Source: Neisseria sicca
Lineage (GTDB): Bacteria; Pseudomonadota; Gammaproteobacteria; Burkholderiales; Neisseriaceae
Assembly (NCBI RefSeq): GCF_003044565.1
Contig: NZ_POXG01000005.1
Location: 102,799 to 166,798 of the forward strand
DNA: 64,000 nucleotides
Direction: 5' to 3'
In this document: one piece after another, positions 1-7,661 of the stretch
Layout: each line of letters opens with the position of its first letter
How positions within the stretch are numbered: position 1 is the stretch's first letter
The notes under the pieces: model-generated
Told to the model about the DNA's origin: nothing
What the model saw: the letters and a program-made list of their open reading frames with translations, nothing else
Database searches by the model: none
Position numbers and translations under genes: made by a program

Positions 1-28
1 CGGCGGCGAGTTTGATCAATTCTTTCAT
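1..28 (-). CDS. Mini-gene copy A (partial, N-terminus only)
   Basis: Only the first nine codons (MKELIKLAA) lie inside the window; the rest is off the left edge. They match copy B codon for codon. A purine-rich ribosome binding site (GAAAGAGA on the minus strand) precedes the ATG, as in copy B. The function is unknown, and the call rests entirely on identity to the complete neighbouring copies. Confidence 0.6.
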
Positions 29-81
29 TTTGAGTCTCTTTCTTGTGTTTGTGTTGCGGATGTTATCGTCGGGTCGGCTTA

Positions 82-186
82 TTATTTGCCGGCTTCGGCG
101 ATGTTTTTGGCGACGGTCGTCGCGCTGGCGGTCAGACCGGACATGCCAATCAGGGAGGCGGCGGCGAGTTTGATCAATTCTTTCAT
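82..186 (-). CDS. Mini-gene copy B, 34-aa predicted exported peptide
   Basis: This encodes a 34-residue peptide starting MKELIKLAAASLIGMSGL and ending TTVAKNIAEAGK. It has a short charged N-terminus, a hydrophobic core (residues 7-18) and a T-A-S-A motif (residues 19-22) that looks like a signal peptidase I site. Cleavage there would release a 12-residue cationic peptide. The minus-strand ribosome binding site GAGA lies about 8 bases before the ATG. It sits in an array with copies A, C and D, all in the same orientation. Only the sequence pattern is seen; export and cleavage are inferred. Alternatively it could stay membrane-anchored as a single-pass miniprotein. I do not recognise the family. 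Confidence 0.6.
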   Translation of the reverse strand: MKELIKLAAASLIGMSGLTASATTVAKNIAEAGK

Positions 187-239
187 TTTGAGTCTCTTTC
201 TTGTGTTTGTGTTGCGGATGTTATCGTCGGGTCGGCTTA

Positions 240-344
240 TTATTTGCCGGCTTCGGCGATGTTTTTGGCGACGGTCGTCGCGCTGGCGGTCAGACCGGAC
301 ATGCCAATCAGGGAGGCGGCTGCCAATTTGATTAAGTTTTTCAT
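240..344 (-). CDS. Mini-gene copy C, 34-aa predicted exported peptide
   Basis: The product differs from copy B only at residue 3 (Asn for Glu); the predicted mature tail TTVAKNIAEAGK is the same. The first 28 bases of the gene have diverged from copy B at several positions (for example CTGCCAATTTGATTAAG on the plus strand), mostly silently. That suggests selection on the peptide or recombination at the unit boundary. The ribosome binding site is AAAGAGAG on the minus strand just before the ATG. The function is unknown; a secreted signalling peptide, a bacteriocin-like peptide or a membrane miniprotein are all possible. Confidence 0.6.
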   Translation of the reverse strand: MKNLIKLAAASLIGMSGLTASATTVAKNIAEAGK

Positions 345-516
345 GGTAATCTCTCTTTCTTTTGTTCCCGCCGCCGAACTTGGCGGTCTGCGGTTCGTGC
401 TTGTGTCGGCATCTGATGCCGGAATCGGTTGATAGCCGAAAGCCGCTCCGCCTTGGGCGGGAAGGGTTATTTGTGGGGTTTTGGGAAGCGTTTAAAATAT
501 TTCGTTTGTTTTCAAA

Positions 517-624
517 TTATTTTTTTGCAGCGGTTTCGATATTGCGGGCAACCATAGCGGCTGAAGCGGTAACACCGGCCATACCGATTAAAGAGGCTGC
601 GGCTAAGGTCAATAAATTTTTCAT
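517..624 (-). CDS. Mini-gene copy D, 35-aa diverged paralogue
   Basis: This encodes a 35-residue paralogue of copies B and C. It starts MKNLLTLAAASLIGMAGV, with A-S-A at residues 20-22 and the tail AMVARNIETAAKK. The hydrophobic core and the V-A-(K/R)-N-I segment are conserved while the remaining tail positions vary. That pattern supports a real coding sequence rather than chance. A good ribosome binding site (AAAGGA on the minus strand) sits about 9 bases before the ATG. It lies first in the array in the direction of transcription, about 170 bases from copy C, so it may share or supply the promoter. The function is unknown. Confidence 0.6.
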   Translation of the reverse strand: MKNLLTLAAASLIGMAGVTASAAMVARNIETAAKK

Positions 625-733
625 TTCAGGTAATCCTTTATCATACTCATTAAATGTTATTTAATAACATCTGCATTTGCCGGCGGCGTGTCTGCCGTAT
701 CGACAGAGGTCATGATACCGCCTTAATTGATAA

Positions 734-739
734 ATTATA
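734..739 (-). promoter_or_regulatory. Possible -10 box for the mini-gene array
   Basis: TATAAT reads on the minus strand here, about 110 bases upstream of copy D. No clear -35 hexamer is seen at 17 bases, so the assignment is weak. Confidence 0.3.
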
Positions 740-813
740 CAGTTTTTAGTAAAGAAATACGCGGTAAAAATGGCTTATTGTAATTATTTTGATAATTTAT
801 TATTAGTTTTGAA

Positions 814-851
814 AATGACACCGATGTCTTGAGGAATGACACCGATGTCTT
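814..851. promoter_or_regulatory. Paired 17-bp direct repeats, each a GACA-N4-TGTC palindrome
   Basis: AATGACACCGATGTCTT occurs exactly at 814-830 and again at 835-851, a spacing of 21 bases or two helical turns. Each copy contains the inverted repeat GACACCGATGTC. Phased palindromes of this kind are typical of an operator for a dimeric regulator. The site is about 190 bases upstream of mini-gene copy D and 670 bases upstream of rmuC, so the mini-gene array is the more likely target. The regulator is unknown. Confidence 0.5.
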
Positions 852-1481
852 AGTTACAAGCCGATTACAAATTGTTTATTTTAGAATAGATGCTCTCGGA
901 TTTTTTGTTGCCAAATTACATCATTTTGGACGAATTTTAAATTTTTCTTATATTTTTCAATTAGATAAAAAACAACACTTTTCCGCTTGGCTTTTTGGTT
1001 TTTAGCCTTAGACTATAATCGCCATTGCCATTTTTAAAATTATCTATCCTTTTTCGGCAAAAACAGGTCGTCTGAAACCAAAATCCCTGCCCGACAAACT
1101 TGAATCCGCTGTTTTCTTGTGAAATCGCTCATTAAATAAATCTCTCATCCGACGCTGCGACATTGTCCCGCCTTACTTCAAACGAAACCCTAAAGGGAAC
1201 GATTTTCCAAGCTGACGGAGATGAACGCGCGGTTTGGGCGCAGCGAAACGTGCAACACTTGTTTTCAGGTTTTCAGACGACCTATTTGTATTTATGGGTT
1301 GGATGGCTCGTCTGAAAAGGCTTTCTGTTTCGTCGATACCGTTCACGCCTCAATCAAATTGATTCAGATTGATCCAGTTCGACTGCTGCGCCCTGCATTC
1401 TGAAATCCGCTGATCGGCATCGGTTTATCAGCCATTCCGCCCCATCCTACTCAAGCGCGCAGCGAGCTTGTCCTGCAAACA

Positions 1482-1490
1482 TGCTATATT
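1482..1490 (+). promoter_or_regulatory. Extended -10 promoter of rmuC
   Basis: TGCTATATT fits an extended -10 element, placing transcription start about 27 bases before the rmuC ATG. No good -35 is seen, as expected for this class. Confidence 0.4.
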
Positions 1491-1523
1491 GCCGTTTTTG
1501 CTTTTTCCGTTTTCAGACGACCT

Positions 1524-3035
1524 ATGAATCTCCCGCTCCTTCTGACCGCCGCGCTTGCCTTTCTCTCTGGCGCGCTCATCACTTGGCTGCTCGCCCGCAA
1601 CAAGGCGCAGACGCAGCAGTTTGCCCTGATGCAATCGCTTGCCGAGTGCCGCCAACATCTTGAATTTGCCGAACAAAATCAGGCGCAAACCGCCGCCGAG
1701 CTTGCCGATGCGCGTTATCATGTCCAAGATTTGCAGGGCGAGTTGCAGGAATTGGGCAACCGCTTCGCCGCCGCCGAACGCCAAATCGGCTACCTTCAAG
1801 AGCGCGAACAGGAAGCAGGTCGTCTGAAACAAGATTACGCCGAGCTTCAGGAAAACGCGCACAACCTGCACGTCCGCAACGAACGCCTCCACATCCAGCT
1901 CGAACAGGAACGCCTCGCCGCCGACGAAAAGCTCAAGCTGCTGACTGAAGCCCGACAAAGTTTGGGCGACCAGTTCCAAAACCTTGCCAACACCATTTTG
2001 GAAGAGAAAAGCCGCCGCTTCACCGAGCAAAACCGCGACCATCTCAGCCAACTGCTCACCCCGCTTAACGAACGCATCCACGGCTTCAGCGAGCTGGTTC
2101 AGCAAACCTACGAAAAAGAAGCGCGCGAAAGGCTGACCCTCGAAAACGAACTCAAACGCCTGCAAACCCTCAACACCCAACTGCACAGCGACGCCAAAGC
2201 CCTCACCGACGCGCTCACCGGCACGCAAAACAAAACGCAAGGCAACTGGGGCGAGATGATTTTAGAAAGCGTTTTGGAACATTCCGGTCTGCAAAAAGGG
2301 CGTGAATACACCGTCCAAGCCGCTGCCGTCCGCCAAGAAGAAGACGGCGCGCGCCGCCTCCAGCCCGACGTCCTCGTCAACCTGCCCGAAGGCAAACAAA
2401 TCGTCATTGATTCCAAAGTCTCGTTGACCGCCTACGTCCGCTACACCCAAGCCGCCGACGCTGCAACCGCCGAGCGCGAACTCGCCGCCCACGTCGCCAG
2501 CATCCGCGCCCACATCCGCAGCCTGTCGCAAAAAGACTATACCGACCTCGAAGGCGTGCGCACGCTGGACTTCGTGTTTATGTTCATCCCCGTCGAACCC
2601 GCCTACCTGCTCGCCTTGCAACACGATGCCGCCCTGTTCCAAGAATGTTTCGACAAGCGCATTATGCCGGTCGGCCCGAGTACGCTGCTCGCCACCCTGC
2701 GCACCGTCGCCCACATCTGGCGCAACGAACAGCAAAATCAAAACGCCCTCGCCATCGCGGCAGAAGGCGGCAGGCTTTACGACAAATTCACAGGCTTCGT
2801 CCAAACGCTTGAGGGCGTCGGCAAAAACATCGACCAAGCGCAAAACCAGTTCCAACAAGCTTTCAAACAGCTCTCTCAAGGCAAGGGTAATTTGGTCAGC
2901 CGCGCCGAAAAACTGCGTGCGCTGGGCGTGAAAACCACCAAACGCCTGCAACGCGATTTGGCGGAAACCGCCCAAGAATCCGCCTTGCAGGATACTTTGC
3001 AGGATAAAGGCGTGTCGGAAGGCGAAGAAGATTGA
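1524..3035 (+). CDS. rmuC: DNA recombination protein RmuC
   Basis: A 503-residue protein of the RmuC family, a predicted nuclease that limits recombination at inverted repeats and other aberrant structures. Residues 5-24 form an N-terminal membrane anchor (LLLTAALAFLSGALITWLL). Residues 30-200 are a long Gln/Glu/Ala-rich coiled coil. A PD-(D/E)xK-like core, PDVLV then VIDSKVSL, falls near residues 280-298. The C-terminal tail is charged. The ATG at 1524 is the first in frame and directly follows a DUS. The gene stands alone; a hairpin terminator and a DUS pair follow it. In a genome full of inverted DUS pairs and CREEs, a factor acting on inverted repeats is an apt neighbour, but that link is inference. 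Confidence 0.93.
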   Translation: MNLPLLLTAALAFLSGALITWLLARNKAQTQQFALMQSLAECRQHLEFAEQNQAQTAAELADARYHVQDLQGELQELGNRFAAAERQIGYLQEREQEAGRLKQDYAELQENAHNLHVRNERLHIQLEQERLAADEKLKLLTEARQSLGDQFQNLANTILEEKSRRFTEQNRDHLSQLLTPLNERIHGFSELVQQTYEKEARERLTLENELKRLQTLNTQLHSDAKALTDALTGTQNKTQGNWGEMILESVLEHSGLQKGREYTVQAAAVRQEEDGARRLQPDVLVNLPEGKQIVIDSKVSLTAYVRYTQAADAATAERELAAHVASIRAHIRSLSQKDYTDLEGVRTLDFVFMFIPVEPAYLLALQHDAALFQECFDKRIMPVGPSTLLATLRTVAHIWRNEQQNQNALAIAAEGGRLYDKFTGFVQTLEGVGKNIDQAQNQFQQAFKQLSQGKGNLVSRAEKLRALGVKTTKRLQRDLAETAQESALQDTLQDKGVSEGEED

Positions 3036-3076
3036 CGGTTTGTCCGTTGTCGGGTTTCAGACGACGTGTGAAGGAC

Positions 3077-3102
3077 AAAAAGGGCGCATGATGCGCCCTT
3101 TT
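3077..3102 (+). terminator. Intrinsic terminator of rmuC
   Basis: Stem GGGCGC / GCGCCC with a 5-base loop, flanked by an A-tract and a T-tract, about 40 bases after the rmuC stop. Confidence 0.75.
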
Positions 3103-3174
3103 ATCATTTCAAACCGTATTCGCCAGTCATCCGCGCTTCCGTATGTTGATAGAAGGAACAAGGTCCGCGGCGGT

Positions 3175-3219
3175 AAAAAGGTCGTCTGAAAACTGATTTT
3201 TGTTTTTCAGACGACCTTT
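3175..3219. terminator. Inverted DUS pair, bidirectional terminator
   Basis: AGGTCGTCTGAA at 3179-3190 is inverted at 3206-3217, with A and T tracts outside. It lies between the convergent genes rmuC and msrAB and can end transcripts from both while acting as an uptake signal. Confidence 0.8.
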
Positions 3220-3234
3220 CGTGTTATCGCATCT

Positions 3235-4803
3235 TTATTTCACTTTGCCTTTCAACGCGCCGTAGCCTGCCGCGTCCATTTGTTCCAACGGGATGAATTT
3301 CAAGCTTGCGCCGTTGATGCAGTAGCGCAGTCCGCCTTTGTCCTGCGGGCCGTCGGCGAAGACGTGTCCCAAGTGCGAATCGGCGGCATGGCTGCGCACT
3401 TCGGTACGGCGCATGTTGTAAGTGAAATCGTCGTGTTCGGTAACGGCGGCGGCGTTAATCGGGCGGGTGAAGCTCGGCCAGCCGCAGCCGGAATCGAATT
3501 TGTCGGCGGAGCTGAACAGGGGTTCGCCGCTGACGACGTCCACATAAATTCCGGGTTTGAACAGATGGTCGTATTCGTGGCTGAAGGCGTATTCGGTCGC
3601 GCTTTTTTGGGTAACTTGGTATTGCTCTTCGGTCAGGATGCGTTTGAGTTCGGCATCGCTAGGTTTTTTATACGTTGCCGCGTCGAAGCCTTTGCCTTGC
3701 GGGGCGGCTTTGCTTTTGCCCGGCAGCGGTTCGTCGGCTTTGCGGATGTCGATGTGGCAGTAGCCGTTGGGGTTTTTAATCAGGTAGTCCTGATGGTATT
3801 CCTCGGCGTCGTAGAAGTTTTTCAGCGGCTCGTTTTCGACGACGAGGGGCTGCTTGTATTTTTGCTGCTCGCGTTTGAGGGCGGCGGCAATGACGGCTTT
3901 TTCGGCGGGGTCGGTGTAGTACACGCCGCTGCGGTATTGCGTGCCGGTGTCGTTGCCTTGTTTGTTGAGGCTGGTCGGGTCAACGACGCGGAAATAGTAT
4001 TGCAGGATGTCGTCGAGGCTGAGTTTGTCGGCATCGTAGGTGACTTTGACGGTCTCGGCATGGCCCGTGTCGCGGTAGGATACGTCTTCGTAGCTCGGGT
4101 TTTGCGTTTTACCGTTGGCGTAGCCGGATACGGCGTCAACCACGCCGTCTATGCGTTGGAAATAGGCTTCCAAGCCCCAGAAGCAGCCGCCCGCGAGATA
4201 GATGGTGCGCGTGTTCATGATTTTTGAATCCTTTTTCTGTGTGTCGGGTTTGTAGAACGCGTTTTTCAGACGGCCTAAATCGGCATTCGGGTCGCGGATT
4301 AACGCCAATGCCTGCGCTTCGTTGATGCTGCCTTTGACGATGCGCTGTACGTCGCCGTCTTTACCGATTAACGCCCACGAAGGGTAAACGCTGATATTCA
4401 GGCTTTGGGCGATGGTGCCGCCGTTGTCGGTAACCACGGGCAGCTTGGGATAGTTCAAACCGGCATACCATTTCTGGAAGTCGCCGTCTTTTTTCTCGTG
4501 CAGAAAGCCCGGAGACGCGACGGTAATCAGGTTGGCGGAGCTGAACCGCTTGTCCTGCGCCCATTTCTCGGTCTGCCCCAATTCGGACAAACACAAAGGA
4601 CACCAGCTCGCCCAGAATTTAATCAGGGTCGGTTTGTCTTTTTTCAAGTAAACACTGGCGGGGCGGTTGTCCGCGGTTTTTAAAGTAGACAAAGTGTGCG
4701 GCACGGTCGCGGCTTCAGCATCGGCGATTTTGGGCGAACAGGCGCCCAGCGCAAACAGACAGCCGAACTTGGCGCAAAGGGAAAAGAAGGTACGGGGTTT
4801 CAT
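3235..4803 (-). CDS. msrAB: Trifunctional thioredoxin-MsrA-MsrB methionine sulfoxide reductase (PilB-type)
   Basis: A 522-residue three-domain protein that repairs oxidised methionines in the cell envelope. The N-terminus has an export signal with an LGAC lipobox-like end (C22). A TlpA-like thioredoxin domain follows with WCPLC (C68, C71), which re-reduces the other domains. The MsrA domain carries GCFWG (C207) for the S-sulfoxide. The MsrB domain carries SGCGWPSF zinc and fold residues and the catalytic RYCING cysteine near the C-terminus for the R-sulfoxide. The ATG at 4803 matches the known neisserial PilB start; the frame continues upstream but has no supporting ribosome binding site there. 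The linker before MsrA holds an older-dialect DUS (AGGCCGTCTGAA, 4265-4276). The gene appears monocistronic. Confidence 0.95.
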   Translation of the reverse strand: MKPRTFFSLCAKFGCLFALGACSPKIADAEAATVPHTLSTLKTADNRPASVYLKKDKPTLIKFWASWCPLCLSELGQTEKWAQDKRFSSANLITVASPGFLHEKKDGDFQKWYAGLNYPKLPVVTDNGGTIAQSLNISVYPSWALIGKDGDVQRIVKGSINEAQALALIRDPNADLGRLKNAFYKPDTQKKDSKIMNTRTIYLAGGCFWGLEAYFQRIDGVVDAVSGYANGKTQNPSYEDVSYRDTGHAETVKVTYDADKLSLDDILQYYFRVVDPTSLNKQGNDTGTQYRSGVYYTDPAEKAVIAAALKREQQKYKQPLVVENEPLKNFYDAEEYHQDYLIKNPNGYCHIDIRKADEPLPGKSKAAPQGKGFDAATYKKPSDAELKRILTEEQYQVTQKSATEYAFSHEYDHLFKPGIYVDVVSGEPLFSSADKFDSGCGWPSFTRPINAAAVTEHDDFTYNMRRTEVRSHAADSHLGHVFADGPQDKGGLRYCINGASLKFIPLEQMDAAGYGALKGKVK

Positions 4804-4913
4804 CTCTATGTTTCCTGTGTGGACAGTTTGTATGATTAGACGTTGGGGATGCCCAAACCTTACAGCCTTGCACATAAAAAAGCAAAAGGTCGTCTGAAAA
4901 CAAACGCCCATAT

Positions 4914-5020
4914 TATAGTGGCTTAAATTTAAATCAGGACAAGGCGACGAAGCCGCAGACAGTACAGATAGTACGGCAAGGCGAGGCAACGCCGTACTGG
5001 TTTAAAGTTAATCCACTATA
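4914..5020. mobile_element. CREE (Correia element), short 107-bp form
   Basis: The terminal inverted repeats are TATAGTGGCTTAAATTTAAA and TTTAAAGTTAATCCACTATA. It lacks the central segment of about 50 bp. It lies between the divergent genes msrAB and aldA, where its ends could add promoter activity. Confidence 0.93.
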
Positions 5021-5114
5021 TTAAATTTGCATTTTCAAACGGCATTTTTATTGCAGCGGCGGCATAAAAGGCATACACTGACTACACGCGACTACAACAA
5101 CAGGAGAACTTGAA

Positions 5115-6557
5115 ATGAAACAATTGGCCATGTACATCAACGGACGCTTTGAAAACGATTTCAACGGCGAATGGCGCGACGTATTGAACCCTTCCACCGA
5201 AGAGGCCATCGCCCGCGAACCCAAAGGCGGCAAAGCGGACGTTGACCGTGCCGTAGCGGCGGCGCGTGCGGCGCAACCGGCATGGGAGCGGCTGCCTGCG
5301 GTCGAACGCGGCGCGTATTTGCGCAAAATCGCCCAAGGCATACGCGAACGCGCCGACGAGCTGACCGACACCATCGTTGCCGAAGGCGGCAAAACCAAAG
5401 ACTTGGCGCGCGTAGAAGTCATGTTCACCGCCGACTATCTCGATTACCAAGCCGAATGGGCGCGCCGTTATGAAGGCGAAATCATCCAAAGCGACCGCCC
5501 GCGCGAAAATATTTTATTGTTCAAACGTCCGCTGGGCGTCGTGGCAGGCATCCTGCCGTGGAACTTCCCCTTCTTCCTGATTGCCCGCAAAATGGGCCCC
5601 GCTTTGGTCACGGGCAACACCATCGTCGTCAAACCCAGCAGCGTGACCCCGATCAACTGCCACATCTTCGCCGAAATCGTCGATGCGGTCGGACTGCCCG
5701 CAGGCGTGTTCAACGTGGTGAACGGTCCCGGCGCGGAAATCGGCAATGCCTTGTCCGCCCATCCGCAAGTCGATATGGTCAGCCTGACCGGCTCCGTCGA
5801 AGCAGGCCGCCAAGTGATGGAAGCCGCTTCCGCCAACATCACCAAAGTCTCGCTGGAACTCGGCGGCAAAGCACCTGCCATCGTTTTGAAAGACGCGGAT
5901 TTGGACTTGGCAGTGAAATCCATCTTGGCTTCGCGCGTCGGCAACACCGGTCAAATCTGCAACTGCGCCGAGCGCGTCTATGTTCACAGCAGCCTGAAAG
6001 ACGCGTTCATTGAAAAAATGACCGCCGCCATGAAAGGCGTGCGCTACGGCAACCCTGCCGAAGCCGAAGCAGGCGCACTGGAAATGGGTCCGCTGATTGA
6101 AGAGCGCGCCGTCAAAGCCGTTGCCGAAAAAGTGGAACGCGCCGTCAAACAAGGTGCGACGCTGGTCTGCGGCGGCAAACGCGCCGAAGGACGCGGCTAC
6201 TTCTTCGAACCGACCCTGCTGACCGACACCGACAACAACATGGACATCATGAAAGAAGAAACCTTCGGCCCCGTCCTGCCTGTTTCCACTTTCGACACGC
6301 TCGACCAAGTCATCGCCTTGGCAAACGACTGCGAATTCGGTTTGACCAGCTCCGTTTACACCACCAACCTGAACGAAGCCTTCTACGTCACCCGCCGCCT
6401 GCAATTCGGAGAAACCTACATCAACCGCGAAAACTTCGAAGCCATGCAGGGCTTCCATGCGGGCTGGAAAAAATCCGGTATCGGCGGTGCGGACGGCAAA
6501 CACGGTTTGGAAGAATATCTGCAAACCCAAGTCGTTTATCTGGAAACCAATATTTGA
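5115..6557 (+). CDS. aldA: Aldehyde (lactaldehyde/glycolaldehyde) dehydrogenase AldA
   Basis: A 480-residue NAD-dependent aldehyde dehydrogenase, close in length to E. coli AldA and similar along its whole sequence as remembered. Conserved blocks include ILPWNFPFFLIARKM, the LELGGKAP catalytic glutamate region, GQICNCAERVY with the catalytic cysteine near residue 282, and the C-terminal GETYINRENFEAMQGFHAGW. It would oxidise lactaldehyde or glycolaldehyde to lactate or glycolate in the cytoplasm. A ribosome binding site (CAGGAGA) lies 9 bases before the ATG. It is a single gene, with a CREE upstream and a DUS hairpin downstream. Exact substrate preference cannot be read from sequence. Confidence 0.92.
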   Translation: MKQLAMYINGRFENDFNGEWRDVLNPSTEEAIAREPKGGKADVDRAVAAARAAQPAWERLPAVERGAYLRKIAQGIRERADELTDTIVAEGGKTKDLARVEVMFTADYLDYQAEWARRYEGEIIQSDRPRENILLFKRPLGVVAGILPWNFPFFLIARKMGPALVTGNTIVVKPSSVTPINCHIFAEIVDAVGLPAGVFNVVNGPGAEIGNALSAHPQVDMVSLTGSVEAGRQVMEAASANITKVSLELGGKAPAIVLKDADLDLAVKSILASRVGNTGQICNCAERVYVHSSLKDAFIEKMTAAMKGVRYGNPAEAEAGALEMGPLIEERAVKAVAEKVERAVKQGATLVCGGKRAEGRGYFFEPTLLTDTDNNMDIMKEETFGPVLPVSTFDTLDQVIALANDCEFGLTSSVYTTNLNEAFYVTRRLQFGETYINRENFEAMQGFHAGWKKSGIGGADGKHGLEEYLQTQVVYLETNI

Positions 6558-6579
6558 TAACGCCTTGATGTGTTGACAT

Positions 6580-6615
6580 AAAAGGTCGTCTGAAAATTTT
6601 CAGACGACCTTTTTT
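6580..6615. terminator. Inverted DUS pair terminator after aldA
   Basis: AAAAGGTCGTCTGAAAA is followed at once by its inverted copy and a T-tract. It separates the convergent genes aldA and the ABC ATPase. Confidence 0.85.
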
Positions 6616-6656
6616 GATTTGCCTAATGTGTCAACAGACAGGCGGGACACAAAACA

Positions 6657-7595
6657 TCATCGAGATGGTTTAAACCAAACGATTTGTCCTTTATCGATAT
6701 GTATCGGCACGGTATCGCCGGCGGGCAAGTGTTCGGCGGGCAGCAGGGTGGTCAGTTCGCTGTATTCGGGATGGGCGAAAGTCAGGCGCAGGCTGTCGGG
6801 CAGGGGGGTGAGGGACAGGATGCGGCAGGGTGTACCTTGCGGGTCGGGGCGGATGGCGTGCGTAGGGATGTGGCGCGCATCGTTTGTGTTGGGCAGCCCG
6901 AGCAGGCGGGCGGCTTGGGCGTTGGCGGGGCGGCGGAAGAGTTCGGCGGGCGTGCCGTATTGGAGGATGCGCCCTTCGTGCATGAGGGCGATACGGTCTG
7001 CCAGCGCGGCGGCTTCTTCGGGGGAGTGGGTCACGAGGACGGCGGGGATGTTTTGACGGCGGATGCTCTCGTCGGTCAGGCGGTAAAGGTTGTGGCGCAG
7101 GTGGGTGTCGAGGCTGGAGAAGGCTTCGTCCAAGAGGAGCAGGGACGGTTTGATAATCAGGGCGCGGGCGAGGGCGAGACGTTGCTGTTCGCCGCCGGAG
7201 AGGCTGCCGGGTTTGCGGCGGGCTTCGTTTTCCAAACCGATGTCGCGCAGCGCCTGCATGGTTTGTGCTTCGATTTCGGCTTTGGGCAGGCGGCGCATTT
7301 TGAGTCCGAAACCGACGTTTTCTTGGGCGGTCAGGTGCGGGAACAGGGCGTAGTCTTGAAACATCAGCGAGACGTTGCGCTTTTCGGGCGGGACGGCGGT
7401 GATGTTCTGCCCGTCCAGCCAGACTTCGCCGCTGTCGGGTTTGACGATGCCTGCGATGATTTTGAGCAGGGTGGATTTGCCGCAGCCGGAGCGTCCGAGG
7501 ACGGCGAGGGTTTCGCCTGCGGACACGGTCAGGCTGATGCGGTCGGCGACGGTTTTGCTGTCGAAGCGTTTGCAGATGTCGGTAAGTCGGAGCAT
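6657..7595 (-). CDS. ABC transporter ATP-binding protein (orphan, CysA/PotA/FbpC-like)
   Basis: A 312-residue importer-type ATPase. Walker A is GRSGCGKST, the Q-loop lies at MFQDYALFPH, the signature is LSGGEQQR, Walker B is LLLLDEAFSSLD, and the switch His is in LVTHS. Beyond residue 230 is a short C-terminal extension like the regulatory (TOBE-type) domain of sulfate, polyamine, iron and thiamine importers. No permease or binding protein is adjacent, so the substrate is open and the ATPase must serve partners encoded elsewhere or be a remnant. It lies 66 bases downstream of the NUDIX gene on the same strand, and a DUS sits in the gap. Confidence 0.88.
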   Translation of the reverse strand: MLRLTDICKRFDSKTVADRISLTVSAGETLAVLGRSGCGKSTLLKIIAGIVKPDSGEVWLDGQNITAVPPEKRNVSLMFQDYALFPHLTAQENVGFGLKMRRLPKAEIEAQTMQALRDIGLENEARRKPGSLSGGEQQRLALARALIIKPSLLLLDEAFSSLDTHLRHNLYRLTDESIRRQNIPAVLVTHSPEEAAALADRIALMHEGRILQYGTPAELFRRPANAQAARLLGLPNTNDARHIPTHAIRPDPQGTPCRILSLTPLPDSLRLTFAHPEYSELTTLLPAEHLPAGDTVPIHIDKGQIVWFKPSR

Positions 7596-7661
7596 AGGTT
7601 TCAGACGACCTTTTGGGGAATCGGGGAAGGAAAACGGCGGGGTTTTGTTTATTGGTTTCGT

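Larger units (their letters stand above)
1..316. repeat. Two tandem 158-bp direct repeats, each carrying a mini-gene
   Basis: Bases 1-158 and 159-316 look identical by eye. A diverged third unit begins at 317. Each unit carries one minus-strand 34-codon gene with its ribosome binding site, so the array looks like recent gene amplification. The left edge of the window cuts the array, so the total copy number is unknown. Confidence 0.9.
625..1523. other. Long intergenic region between mini-gene array and rmuC
   Basis: About 900 bases with no convincing gene. It is AT-rich from 640 to 1030, with possible minus-strand promoter elements for the mini-gene array and two 17-bp direct repeats (814-851). 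From about 1060 it carries DUS copies near 1065, 1275 and 1305. An open frame of 60 codons at 1221-1403 has no ribosome binding site and is not called. The rmuC promoter lies at its right end. Confidence 0.7.

Noticed and set aside
1221..1403. 60-codon open frame in the region before rmuC
   Set aside because: No ribosome binding site and it spans DUS copies whose sequence dictates the residues; no recognisable protein features.
4804..4989. Upstream extension of msrAB by 62 codons
   Set aside because: The extension runs into a CREE and lacks a ribosome binding site; the MKPRTFF start fits known PilB.
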